Source: Ganoderma boninense | Lineage: Eukaryota; Basidiomycota; Agaricomycetes; Polyporales; Polyporaceae | Reading direction: 5' to 3' | Length of the DNA stretch: 64,000 nt | Assembly: GCA_002900995.3 (NCBI GenBank) | Contig: CM035309.1 | Coordinates: 2,362,389 to 2,426,388 of the forward strand | Shown: in pieces, positions 43,345 through 54,515 of the stretch | How the letters are laid out: each line of letters opens with the position of its first letter | Position numbering within the stretch: position 1 is the stretch's first letter | Position numbers and translations under genes: made by a program | Notes under the pieces: model-generated | The model's database searches: none | What the model was told of the DNA's origin: nothing | What the model saw: only the letters and a program-made list of their open reading frames with translations

Positions 43345-44174
43345 TCAAGGTGTTGTAGCAAGGCGCGTGGCTTGCCTCAAATTGAACCTGAGCAACCAAC
43401 CGTCGGAGTCGTTAAGAACCCGAGTCACCGCCACCTCCAGCAACAGGTAGTCGTCCAAATTAATGTCCGTCCACGCTATACAACCTTCAACCTCATCGAA
43501 CGACATGTCCGACATACAAAACTGTAAGGATGATTAGATGTAGAAATGAAGATACATCGCATTTACGCACTTCGTCGTCTGGACCTAGAGTGTGGGACAG
43601 CACAATCAACCGAGGGTAATCGTCTGTTCTCAAATATTAGTACAGAAGGCAGTGGACAGCAGAGCAGGACTCACAGGACACCGGCCTCCCAAACGCTGCA
43701 AGGACATCAAGACCCATGATGTCTCGCAAAGCGATGGGCAAAACCTCCAAATCCAAGCGCTGCTCATGTTCGAGCTCCGCAATGGACAGGTGTACAACGA
43801 CACAGGGCATAAAAAAGACCAGAGGACGGGACCCATTGAAGAGTGTGTTGACGTCACGGCCGCGGTTTCCCCAAGTCAAAGATGACTCAATGGACGATAA
43901 GGGAACCGACCGACGGCTGAATGTATCACCGGCCGTCAAGAGCCGGAAAGCACTAAACGACTCACCAGTGAGCAATAAGTACTTCCAGGAAGAAGAACAC
44001 GACGTACTTGATATCGTTGTCACAAAGCCATTCGACTTGGCGGCGCCGGCGAAGGATCGTAAAGGTGTCTCCATCGCGGATTCCCGCCAAGTTAACGGTC
44101 GTCCTCGAACGGACGAGATCCAGCATCTGTTCGAGGACACCTATGAGGCGCTGGTGTCTTACAAGTGGGGGCAT
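43345..44174 (-). CDS. Uncharacterised multi-exon protein
   Basis: Reverse strand. Three coding-like exons: about 44174-43980 (GVLEQMLDLVRSRTTVNLAG then ILRRRRQVEWLCDNDIKYVV), about 43900-43660 (VNTLFNGSRPLVFFMPCVVV then HEQRLDLEVLPIALRDIMGL) and about 43512-43345 (DEVEGCIAWTDINLDDYLLL then VTRVLNDSDGWLLRFNLRQA, ending LATTP). Intron borders are plausible but the phases were not all checked. No family was recognised. Confidence 0.45.
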
Positions 44175-44728
44175 GATGTTGAGGGAAGTTACTCAGGAGA
44201 CAGTGGCAATTTGTACAGTCGATTGCAGTCGACGCACCACAAGTACAAGTCACGTCGACAATGTCTAGGTTACCGGGCCGCCAGGTACCCAGTCAGAGTT
44301 GTCGGTGGTACTGCATTGTTCGTGAAGTCCTGCACCAACCACCACATAGCCGTACAGTGAAAAAGTGGTTATACCTAAACGCCAGATCAGAGTTCCATAC
44401 GTACCCGAGCGATGGCGACGATCGGATGTTGCCTTCCGATACTGTCGTACTCCGTGTGTAAACTGGCACCCATGATCATCCCGAACATCGTTAGTTCAGA
44501 GCGATACGTACGCATTGACGTAGTTCTGACATAGTCTTCCGTCAGCGGTGCAACCATTGAGATCGAGTCGCCAACGTAAGTACTTGTTCCCATACCTTAC
44601 AAGGCACTGCGAGCGATCTAATAGCCCGCGCAACGTACCAGAGACCCATTCCGTAGAACGTAGCATCTAGTCGGATACCGTCAGCTCTGTAACGACGCAA
44701 CCACACCAGTGGCAATGCTCACTTTGGC

Positions 44729-45004
44729 ATGGACGACGCTTTTGCAGCAATTCCAAGTCTTCAGACTGGTTCCCTTGACAAAAATCGCACATCACGACCA
44801 TCGTCACGGAGACAGAACTACTCTGTACGTACCGTCGACTTGAATGAGTCGCGATGTCCATTCGAAAGGTTATTGCTGGAAGATTTGAATAGGCTGATGT
44901 CTTCGATACGTGGACTATCAGAGAACGAGAGCGAAACACTAACGCAATTCCTGCAAACTGCTTATATCAGCGCATTACATAATCATACATTCTACCGCCT
45001 GTAA
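44729..45004 (+). CDS. Small open frame upstream of the Helitron gene
   Basis: 91 residues from MDDAFAAIPSLQTGSLDKNR with a helical C-terminal half (RLLLEDLNRLMSSIRGLSEN). It is on the same strand as the Rep/helicase, 160 bp upstream. No family was recognised and it may be spurious. Confidence 0.3.
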   Translation: MDDAFAAIPSLQTGSLDKNRTSRPSSRRQNYSVRTVDLNESRCPFERLLLEDLNRLMSSIRGLSENESETLTQFLQTAYISALHNHTFYRL

Positions 45005-45166
45005 GGAGTATCCCTTCGTCGAAAACGAACCCACCTTTGTACATTTCACGACACACACGAGTGCACCCAGTACGCTCCACCCAGCCCTTCCACACACTTA
45101 TAGGACAGCTTTTTCGACTCGGACGGCAGGCCAAAAACTACCCTTCTACTCCAACTTCAGACAAAC

Positions 45167-48100
45167 ATGGTCCCTCCCGCTAACGGTGAGTACGATCACG
45201 TCGCGTGAACACTTGGCCAGTAGACTAATGCTCACTCAAACCACAGCCGAAATTGATGCTCTAGACACAGCTAATGCTACTAGATGCCCGGCATGCGGAG
45301 CGACCACTACAGAGCACAGGGATAGTCACGGTGAGCATGAATAAAGCGATCAATCTGTTCACAGGTTCACTTACATTACGCTTTCAAGGCCATCAGGTCT
45401 GTGTTGCAGATGCCCTCGTAGCTCCCCCTGCAGCAGACGGCAAAGTCGTATGTGGTATGTTCGCTCTAGCGCTTCATGTACTCCTGATGCGGCTTTCTAA
45501 CGTGTATTCCAACACAGCTCGTGTCGTGACATTATCTCCGCAGGTTATCCACTTTGCACCACATGGAGTGTCGGCTGACGATCTCGACTTCAATTACGCA
45601 ATTGCAGCTACAGTTACGATCGCCGGATCTGTAGATTGGGCGACCATTGGCGTGCAAACAGGCGACCTTCTCGTTAACGCACTTCTGAGCTCACAACTAA
45701 TGCTTTACAGTATGTGGCGCACCAACGAACTGCGTGAATTGGCACACACGCACGAGCTCTGCCTTCGGGCACGTGAGTCGACCACGGATCTCCTCAATAT
45801 GCTCTCGAGCCATTCGTGCACACAATCGTGCCCCGGGGTCGTCTTGGTCTTCCGTGCTGTCCAAAAAACCCGACCAACTGCGCGCGTAGATCACGCGAGG
45901 TCCACGATGTGCCATCGAGCGACCTCGAGACCGAGTGCGTACACGGACATAGCTAGTGATCAGCTTCGCCTGGACATCATACGCGAATGGCAGGAAGCTT
46001 TTTCGACGGATAAATTCAAAACATGTGTTTGCGGCCCGTGCGGACGACGTACGTTGTCGAATGACATTGTGTCAGTTTCACCATCATCGTTTGACCTTTC
46101 CCTTCTCAGAAATGACGACCTACCTATCAAGACTCTCCCGACGACCTACAACTTCCACTTGTACCAACGCGCTTTGCTGAACCCAAAAGGTCTCAAAAAT
46201 CGTTGGAATCTCGATAACGTCTCGATGTGCAAGATATGCCACCGCGACCTTGTATTAAAGCATCGGATGCCAAGGCTCTGTCTTGCTAACCACCTTTATT
46301 ACGCGATAGCTGAGCTCCCACCAGATGTTGGCCGCGCCTTTGCAGACTCGACCTATACGGAACACACTCTCCTGGCTCGCGCCAGAAGCAGCCGCATTTC
46401 TTACCGATTCTCTGAACTCAGACGACGCAAGTCCGATGACGCATGTGGTCAAACCTTCGACGGTATTACCTTTGACACCGGCAGCTCCAGCCAACAATGC
46501 ATCAAGGGTAACGTACTTGTCATGCCTCAAAATTCAACTACGCTGAATACTGCATTACCTCCTCCACCCGAAACGGTGCAAGACACAGTTTGTGCAGTAT
46601 ACGTTGGTAAGACAAAACCTACAGAGGAAGTAATTGCTAAGCTGCGCCCTGTGCTTGTCCGCAAATCTCGAATGATACCTATGATCCATTTTCTAACGCA
46701 AGAGAACCCGCATTACGCATGCGACAGCGAGTTCCACGGTTTCAGTCAGCGGAACCTCGACGCGCTGTTCGGATCAGGTACAGAACATCAAGACGAGGGC
46801 GTCCCCTGTAGTTTAGAAATCGGTTACATAAACGATAGTAAGGCCATAGAGTCGTCCACGTCCAGCTACACTGACACGTCAGATTCTCTCCTAGATGACC
46901 TCCCCGCTGATGAACGGCCGCTGCTCATGGAAAACGTAGGTTACACCTTGGGTGACGAGTCACCGGTGTCGTACCAAAACATGAAGATGAGAGCTCTTTC
47001 TCACTGCCTTGACGGTGGACGGTTTGTACGCTCACGAGGGGGAGACAAGTTCATCCCCGACTTCGACAATCCGAGTCTAATGACATGGCTCTTTCCGCAC
47101 CTGGACCCCTGGGGAATAGGCGGTTTCCACGAACCGGCACGCAAGATATCGATTTCGCTCGACGAGCAACTGAGGTACCTTCTGGAACTAGACGATAGTC
47201 CTTTCGAACGTGACCCTGATTTTGCCTTCGTTTATTACAACATTGTGCAAAAGAAGATGATTTGCGACTCTGTGCGTTTTAAAGTAAAGGCTGCCGATCA
47301 ATCAACCATTGTGCAGGACTTACTGAGTGTTGACCAAAACGAATTAGAGGCGCTAATGGCAAAATTTAAACGGAACCCACGATACGAGCCAGAGAATGAA
47401 GCACAAAAGCGCATCATGTCGCTCGTTAACAAGGTCGGTACTGTACTGCACGACCTTCCAGGCACCGCAGGGTACAAACTGAAGATGCGAAACGAGATTC
47501 GCTCCCTTGTGAACATACACGGTACCCCGGCTTTTTTCATCACATTAAATCCCTCTGACGTCCACCATCCCCTCGTTCGCCTTTTATCCGGGGATAACAT
47601 TTGCCTCGAACACCTAGAGGAGGGTCAGCGTCTCACCGAACGACAGCGTAAAGAACTGGTTGCGGACAATCCGGCAGCATGCGCGAAATTTTTTCACGAG
47701 ATAATTTCAAAGTTTATACACATTGTTTTGAGGTACGGTCGGAATGAGAAGGGTCTATTGGGATATTGTACTGCATATTACGGTACGGTGGAGACCCAAG
47801 GACGAGGCACCCTACATTGCCACATGCTGATCTGGTTGCAGGACCACCCGTCTCCACAGTGACTCAGGGACAAAATGCAAGATTCCCCTGAATACCAGGA
47901 CTCGGTTTTCCGCTGGTTAGAAAGTATCATCAAAAGCGAACTACTGGGTACAACAATGATTGTCAAAGAGACGAGCGGCCCCTTGCCGAGACCAAGGCTA
48001 GCGAAAACATCAGGATACGTTCACCCTAGCACACACCTCGGGCCACTTATAGCCAACCTCACGCCACAGCAATTCGCAATGCAGTTCGCTTCTGACGTTA

Positions 48101-51100
48101 ACGACCTCGCAATTCACTCAAATTGGCATCAACACACCGAGACTTGTTGGAAGTACCTCTCATCGAAGCAGTCCCGCACAGATGAAAATTGCAGAATGCG
48201 AATAGACGGAGTTACTCGAGAAACGTCGACTTTGGACCAAGAATCGGGAGCAATAATGTTGCGCCGTCTCCATCCTAGAATAGCCAACTATAACGACGTC
48301 ATCATGTTTTTACTCCGAGCCAACATGGAGATCAAACATATCGGTTCAGGTGAACGGGCTAAGGCGTTGATTTACTACATAACTGACTATATAACTAAGG
48401 CCGCGCTGCCGGCACATGTAGGACTAGCCGCAGTTTTATATGCCATTAATAGAACACGAGAGAAATACCGAGACATCCCGGATTGGGAACATACAAGACA
48501 CGCTGGAGCACTTACTGTACTCATTAACAGCATGATGGCGAGGCAAGAGATCCCCCATCAGCAAGTAATGAGCTACCTTGTGGGTGGTGGTGATAACTAC
48601 AAAAGCGATCAGTTTCGAGTATTGCATTATGGCAGCTTTCAACGCCTTATTGCACGTCACTGGAAAGTATCGGACATGCAGCGACCAACTGACGATCCAA
48701 TATTAGAGACTACAGCAAATTCAACAATTCAAACTGCAGCCAGCACTGACGGTCCACTTACGTACCCTCTCCACCATTCTGACAACAGCTTCGAAAGACT
48801 CCAGCACGACGATGACACCGTTACACTAGTCCTTGGCGCGGGATCGATATCAGCGGTTAACCAGCTTCAAGATTACTTATATCGCCCCATAGTAGACCCA
48901 TTCGATAACCTGAGTCTTTACGAATACGTCGGTATGACTGAAAAATTGACCAAAACTGCAGAGAACCGAAGACACTCACGCCGACAAGAGCAAGCTGTTG
49001 ATGCCGCTCACAGAGGTAGGCCCGAACAAGCCAGAGGCGAATTCAGTGCCGACCACCCTCAACATGACACTCACGTTGTACGGAAACGAACTTTATGGGT
49101 CATACCGGTCCTCTTAGGAGAGAGCATCCCGCGCCGAGACCGAAGTGACGACGAACGCGAGAAGTGGGCTCGTGCGATGCTGACGCTTTTCACTCCGTGG
49201 AGACACCCTGGAGACCTAAAAGACAAAGGTCAGACCTGGTACAATGCATACCAACTCAAATCAACTCTCATACCACAAAAGCTGAAGGCGATTATTGACA
49301 ACATGAATGTCCTCAGTGAGTGCAAGGAGGCCAGAGACACATCTAACGCCGAGCGCAGACGGAAAGAAAGTGATGCAGTGATAGAGCTGTCGGAAGGCCC
49401 CTCTCCTACCAACGCGTACGACGCCTATGCTGAAAACTGCCCAAGAAGAAACAGTGTCACTGCAGATGAGCCCGCAATCGTCAACGACAACGCAGAGGAG
49501 ACATCACTGCTTGGACAACTAGATCAACTTATTGGCACACGCTTCAGACATGCAATCGACGCACACTGCAAAACCAGAGGTGAAATCAATGAAACATCCA
49601 ACTTATACAGTGCCCCAGAACTACTCACTGAACACAGGAAACCAGAGATAGACAAAGACCGCCTCACTATGCGTGCCCTCAAGCGTAAGCGACGACCTGA
49701 TCACGCTAACCCCAACCGGTCCCCTGACACCGACCGAAACACGTGCCCAAGACGAGACCGCCTACCAAACATCGATATAACGCATTTATCACCAAGTACG
49801 AACATGCAGGTATCTACACACCACAACGGCGGCATACATGACCCAAACCTTGTAGCTTATCAGGTAATTATAGAAAAGAACCTTCAAAGCAACCCAGAGC
49901 AACACCGAGCATTTGAGATAGTTGCTCGCCATGCCATAGACGGTGGCTCACAGCTACTCATGTACATAGGGGGAGTAGGAGGAACTGGAAAATCGCACGT
50001 TGTCAATTCAATCATCCGCTTATTCAACCTTCTCGGCAGAGGCAAACAAATACTTGTCGCTGCACCAACAGGCGCAGCTGCAATTTTGATAGGCGGACAT
50101 ACCATTCATTCACTTACACTGCTTCCGGACAAAGGCGGACGGGATCTGCAAGAGCTCTGTAGGATTTGGGATGACGTAGATTACCTGATACTTGACAAAA
50201 TATCCATGATAGGTGCTCGATTTCTCAGTCAGCTAAACTCACGACTTCAGCGAGCGAAAGGATATAATGAGCAATCAAGTGATTTACCGTTCGGTGGAAT
50301 AAACATTATATTCACCGGTGACTTTGGACAGCTGAGACCCGTCCACGACCCACCACTGTACAGTCACAATCTTGTGAGCAACCCCGGGCTTCAAAACTGT
50401 GAACTCAAAGGGTCTGTCAGTGCGCTCATGGGAGCATACCTTTGGCGCCTCGTAAACAAGGTAGTTCTTCTGAAAATCAATCAACGACAGTCCGGTGACA
50501 ATGCCTACGCAGACCTTTTAAGCCGCGTCAGAGTAGGAGAGGCAAACACTATGGGTACGGATACCACACCCTCCGACTTCGAAGTCCTTAGAACGCGACT
50601 TTCTGACCGAATAGGAACATACGCTGCAGATGTCGCAAACTTCGCCAACGCACCCATCATAGTCGGACGAAAAAAATTACGAGATCTCCTCAATTTGCGC
50701 ATAATGGGCCACCATGCTAGAAACTTGGGAGCAACTATTCATCTTTATCATGCTAGAGACAAGGTGTCGGGCGAATTTGTCCCTGAAGCAGAACGCCCTC
50801 ATCTATGGACTCTTTCATCCACTGTAACCAACGACAGCCTCGGCAGGCTACCCCTGTTTCCAGGCATGAAAGTCATGGTTCAAGAAAACCTTGCTTTCAC
50901 AAATGGAGTAGTCAACGGCACAGAAGGCACGGTGCACGATATCGTGTACGAAGAAGACAACGGTAGACGCTACCCCGTAGTGGCGTACGTGCATATTCCC
51001 GGAGCTGGTCACATATGCACCAACGCCACCAACGACCTCGTCCCCATCTTTCCAGAGTGGACAACATTTTACTGCAATCGTATGGTCGCAGGTCAAACAC

Positions 51101-51405
51101 GAAAGGTCAGCGTTACGCGCCTTCAACTCCCCTTACTGCCAGCGTACGCATACACTGACTACAAATCACAAGGACGCTCACTCGATACCGCTATAGTAGA
51201 CCCCAACAGTGCAACGTCACTGCAAGGGGCATATGTCATGCTATCAAGAGTGAGAGCCTTAAAAGGCCTATGCATCCTAAGACCTTTTCAGTCCAACAAA
51301 ATCGAACAACGCCTATCCCAGGAGCTCCGCGTAGAACTGGAAAGGCTGCAGCACCTCGACCATGACACTTCTATGAACCTTCCCCCTATGCAGCACACCG
51401 CGTGA
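45167..51405 (+). pseudogene. Helitron Rep/helicase with one in-frame stop
   Basis: Exon 1 starts at 45167 (MVPPANA). Exon 2 (45247-45330) carries CPACGATTTEHRDSH. After a very short 34-bp intron the main frame runs to 51405, broken only by TGA at 47860-47862 (between HPSPQ and LRDKM). Fungal Helitron landmarks are CVCGPCGRR, LHPKGL-type LLNPKGLKNRW and MPRLCLANHLYYAIAELP. The HUH endonuclease motif is TLHCHMLIWL (47815 on) and the paired-tyrosine helix is YYITDYITK (about 48373). A PIF1-type helicase follows: Walker A GGVGGTGKS, Walker B region LILDKISMIG, TGDFGQLRPV and AYVMLSRVRALKGL. Rep nicks and joins single strands for rolling-circle transposition. Besides the stop, the Walker B Glu is Lys (DK for DE), so helicase activity is probably lost too. 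Further short introns near the N terminus are possible. Confidence 0.92.
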
Positions 51406-52081
51406 CTCCAAAACTTGATATGCAGCCACGTAACGACGCACCTGTAGAGTCCCAACTGCCGCCTGCGTAGCCCCGCTACCGTCCAAATCGCCTGAAACAC
51501 TCCCGCAGTAGAGTTTATCTGAAGCTTTCCTAATAAGTGCAACAATGTAAATACCCACAACCGCATAGCAACCTTACCTACCTTCGAACCACGCAGTGAA
51601 CATACAACCTCTGCAGCATTTCCCAACTGTCGTCGACAACATCTTCGAATCCACTAGAACCTGTACCCGCCAAGTCATCAATTCCCATGACTACACGTGA
51701 CCGACTACGGTAGCCACGCCAACTGGCACGGTCAACCTCGTTACCACTCACATCCTTTCATCCCTGGCGCTCCAGCTTCGTTTCCACCTCGATAAATCCA
51801 ATTTCTGTATCTGCGCTGCGAAATCTACTCCCTGCCCCACCAGCGCGACTGTCGCCAACGCCAAACACACTCAAGGAAGCATTGTTCCGAGCACAGCATA
51901 AGCTCGCAGGCACTGTGCACGACTACAACACGCGTACTGTGCATTGTACCCCGGTCCGTTATCCCTTAAATGCAGGCTACGCCGTCCCACATCCTTGAAC
52001 CAAGCACTGACCGACCACCACACCACCTTTGCACCTTTTCACAGCACATTCCCCACCATGCACCCGTACCCAACAGGCTCA
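51406..52081. other. Spacer between helicase and F-box gene
   Basis: No gene was seen. C-rich on the plus strand. It contains the promoter side of the downstream plus-strand gene. Confidence 0.5.
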
Positions 52082-53228
52082 ATGCTCCCATCGAAGACGG
52101 TCTCACCTATTTTCCGGTAAGAACGAAATATCGATTATTTGCCTGGACTAACTTCTAAATGTCCCAAGGGTTCCCACCGAACTCGCCGGGATGTTCGCGG
52201 ATGCGATGGACATGCCGACCCTCTGCAACTGGCGGCGTACCTGCCACTACAACTACATCCATGCCTCCACCTCTCTCCGACGCACCCTGGTCGACCGCGT
52301 CCAGCCCTTCATTCCCTACCCACGGCAATTTATATCCATCGTCACAAAGCATGCGGCCATCTTTGGAGGCGAGATCGCACTCTCTTTCATCCTACGCCAC
52401 GACACTTACCGCGCCACCTCCCTCGAGATCTTCACGAGCAACTACCAATTCCAAGCGCTTTGCGACGCGATTCTCGACTCTCCTGACTTCGCCCTCCACA
52501 TCGACAAGCACATATTCCTTACCCGCACGTTCTTCCAAGCTCTCCGCAGGCTTATATCTCAGACACTCGTCATCCACTTCAGCAACGGAAAACGGGTCTA
52601 CATACACCAATCCTACACTTGCTCCCCATCTGCCCCACTCTCGCGCACCATCTGCACCGCGCTCTCAAATTACGTCACTGCCTACGGTTTCGGCTGCAGC
52701 CACCCAGAGTTGACATTCGCCCGACGTGCCCTTCTCTCAGACCAAGAACTCCAGTACCTCTCTCCACACGACACCCTATCCCTTAACCATTTACTCGTCC
52801 ACCGCTTCTCCCTTGCCGTATCACCGACCGCCTGGAGAGAGTATAGGGCAACCGTTGACAATGGTGTGCTGCTCAGCGCGCAGGAGTGTTGGCGACGCAG
52901 GTTCTTGTGCCCCAACCAAGGCCGTTACTTTGGAGACCCCGGTTCTCTAGTAGCCTTCTTCGATCCTTTACGAGGGGACGAACGACGTTGCGTCGAAAAC
53001 AACATCACACCTTTCGGTCCAATGGTCATATGGAGGCTTATGTCGAGCTTCAATTGCGACGATCGTTGCGAGTACCAGGATGACATTCTCGAACAGGGTG
53101 TCACATCAGTCCCAGTCCTTTTTCACAAAGACCCTTTCGGTGAACTGCGCGAGTGCGTATCCAACCGATCCATGCGAACCTTCCCACACTACCGCCGTTT
53201 CCGCAGACCCCATTCGCTGTCTATCTGA
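52082..53228 (+). CDS. F-box-like protein of the same family, paralog 3
   Basis: Exon 1 (52082-52116, MLPSKTVSPIFR) is joined across a 52-bp intron to exon 2 (52169-53228), giving an F-box-like start VPTELAGMFADAMDMPTLCN. Then come AIFGGEIALSFIL and TSLEIFTSN in the position of the Gly-Ser and Asp-x-Asp strands, with the acidic pair degenerate. SNYVTAYGFGCSHPELTFAR, RFLCPNQGRYFGDPGSLVAF and ITPFGPMVIWRLM follow and match paralog 2. About 365 residues, intact. It is 680 bp downstream of the Helitron gene on the same strand. Function is unknown; an F-box would link a target to ubiquitin ligase. Confidence 0.75.
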
Positions 53229-53909
53229 CTTTGTACAACAATCTGTCCTCTCACCTACCGATACACCACACGAATGTCCATCCACATACTGCTACACATG
53301 TACAACCTTCTACCACTCCTCCATGTACGACAACCAATCCCATTTTTTACATCGTTCATGCACGTATGATAACGCACTACTTCGACCCTGGCTAAGAACG
53401 TACCACATCACGCCTGTCATCGCTAACTCACATTGACAAATTCGCGGCAGCACGAACCGCGCCGCAATAAACATACTGGCAAATCACAACGGCAGCCCAG
53501 GGCACCCTCACTTCTCTCAGATCCCGTACGTGCGATCTTTACCAAAACGCACGACAATCACCCCTACCTCAAGTCTTTCCAACACCTCTAAAGTCACTTA
53601 TTTCATCCATTCGTACACAATGTACGGTCTACCGACCTTGCCTCCTAAACCTAAGCAACAGTTTTCAGCTGGCTCCTATCTAAATTTACACCGCAAAAAC
53701 GACCGGCAGACCTAAAGGCTCGAAAAGAATCCCTTCTGCACTGCACAACAACTTTACACCCGCTCCCGAAGCAACATACGATAACCGTTCGTGCAACTGC
53801 CAAATAACTACAAATCGCAAGCGGTGACAGGGGGCCCATTTACTCGGTTCCGAACCACGTGGTACTGGCACCGCCGACACGGACTGTCATTACTGCTTTA
53901 CAGACCCAT
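53229..53909. other. Right end of the insertion, no gene
   Basis: A/C-rich plus strand with short frames only. It leads into the terminal hairpin and inverted repeat. Confidence 0.5.
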
Positions 53910-53928
53910 CCACTAAAGTGGCCAGGCA
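53910..53928. repeat. Right-end hairpin and inverted repeat of the insertion
   Basis: Hairpin CCACT-AA-AGTGG (53910-53921) overlaps GTGGCCAGGC (53918-53927), the inverse of 10502-10511 at the left end. A short hairpin close to the 3' edge is a Helitron trait, but the canonical CTRR end is absent. Confidence 0.6.
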
Positions 53929-54415
53929 CATAGTGGTTGCCATCTCAGAGCTCGACACATATACAGTTCTGGACGTGATCCCACCACAGGTGGACTACGC
54001 GATGGTGGACAGCTTGAAGCATAAGGCAAGTCCGAGTCCAAGTACACCAACTCCCCGCACTGAGGCGCTGAGGCGCCAGTCCTGTTCACCCTGCCAAACG
54101 GTCCACAACGAACAGATTGTCGCCCACCATCTCCGGTCGTCGCCCAGGACGACCGCACACTCTTCAATGCCTGTTGGTGAACGGAGTGCAGTCCGTAGAC
54201 TGTCTACACATTCCTCCAGGCTGCTTTCTCCGGCGTCATGATGAGGTCGAACTTCTCCGAAAACGACCCTGCACTCCGGGCCTACAAAACATACTCCAGT
54301 CAGTCAGGCACGAGGAGTTTCTCGACAACTGTAATACCTTCGGGGCGTTCCACAGGTTTGCAGGATCCTCGAACTGAGGACCTGTCAATGTGACTGAATG
54401 GTTTTCGCTGACGAA
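53929..54415 (-). pseudogene. DUF6534-like gene fragment C' (3' end only)
   Basis: Nearly identical to 61669-62150. The reverse-strand frame gives GPQFEDPANLWNAPKVLQLS and ends at 54236. The fragment stops at TGACGAA against the gap, where the intact copy continues into LNSRELRGMEFFVS. It is the right flank of the 43-kb insertion and shows that the insertion lies downstream of this gene. The rest of this copy must be in the gap or missing. Confidence 0.75.
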
Positions 54416-54515
54416 NNNNNNNNNNNNNNNNNNNNNNNNNNNNNNNNNNNNNNNNNNNNNNNNNNNNNNNNNNNNNNNNNNNNNNNNNNNNNNNNNNNNN
54501 NNNNNNNNNNNNNNN
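54416..54515. other. Assembly gap (100 N)
   Basis: Exactly 100 N between the DUF6534 fragment and the 3' part of glycerol dehydrogenase copy 2. The first gap sits at the matching place of the other array unit. Confidence 0.99.

Larger units (their letters stand above)
10481..53928. mobile_element. 43.4-kb insertion with Helitron Rep/helicase and captured genes
   Basis: The left flank ends ...ATACATACTA at 10480 and the right flank resumes CATAGTGGTTGCC at 53929. In the duplicate block the same flanks are joined directly (...ATACATACTACATAGTGG, junction 61668/61669), giving an empty site. The right edge is ambiguous by one base because an A precedes both junctions. No long target-site duplication is visible. 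The insert carries a Helitron Rep/helicase, a ribonucleotide reductase large subunit, three F-box/nucleotidyltransferase-like paralogs and other genes. A nested 10.56-kb TIR element and a 705-bp TIR element are younger additions. It could be one giant Helitron-type element or several layered insertions. Confidence 0.8.

Noticed and set aside
45274..45330. ATG at 45274 as the start of the Helitron protein
   Set aside because: It lies out of frame with the spliced exon encoding CPACGATTTEH. The earlier ATG at 45167 with two introns gives a better zinc-finger N terminus.
10481..53928. Starship-type giant element
   Set aside because: No tyrosine-recombinase (DUF3435-like) captain gene is visible at either end, and a Helitron Rep/helicase is present instead.
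10481..53928. Integrated large DNA virus
   Set aside because: Only the RNR gene hints at this. No capsid, packaging ATPase or DNA polymerase was seen, and the genes are rich in spliceosomal introns.
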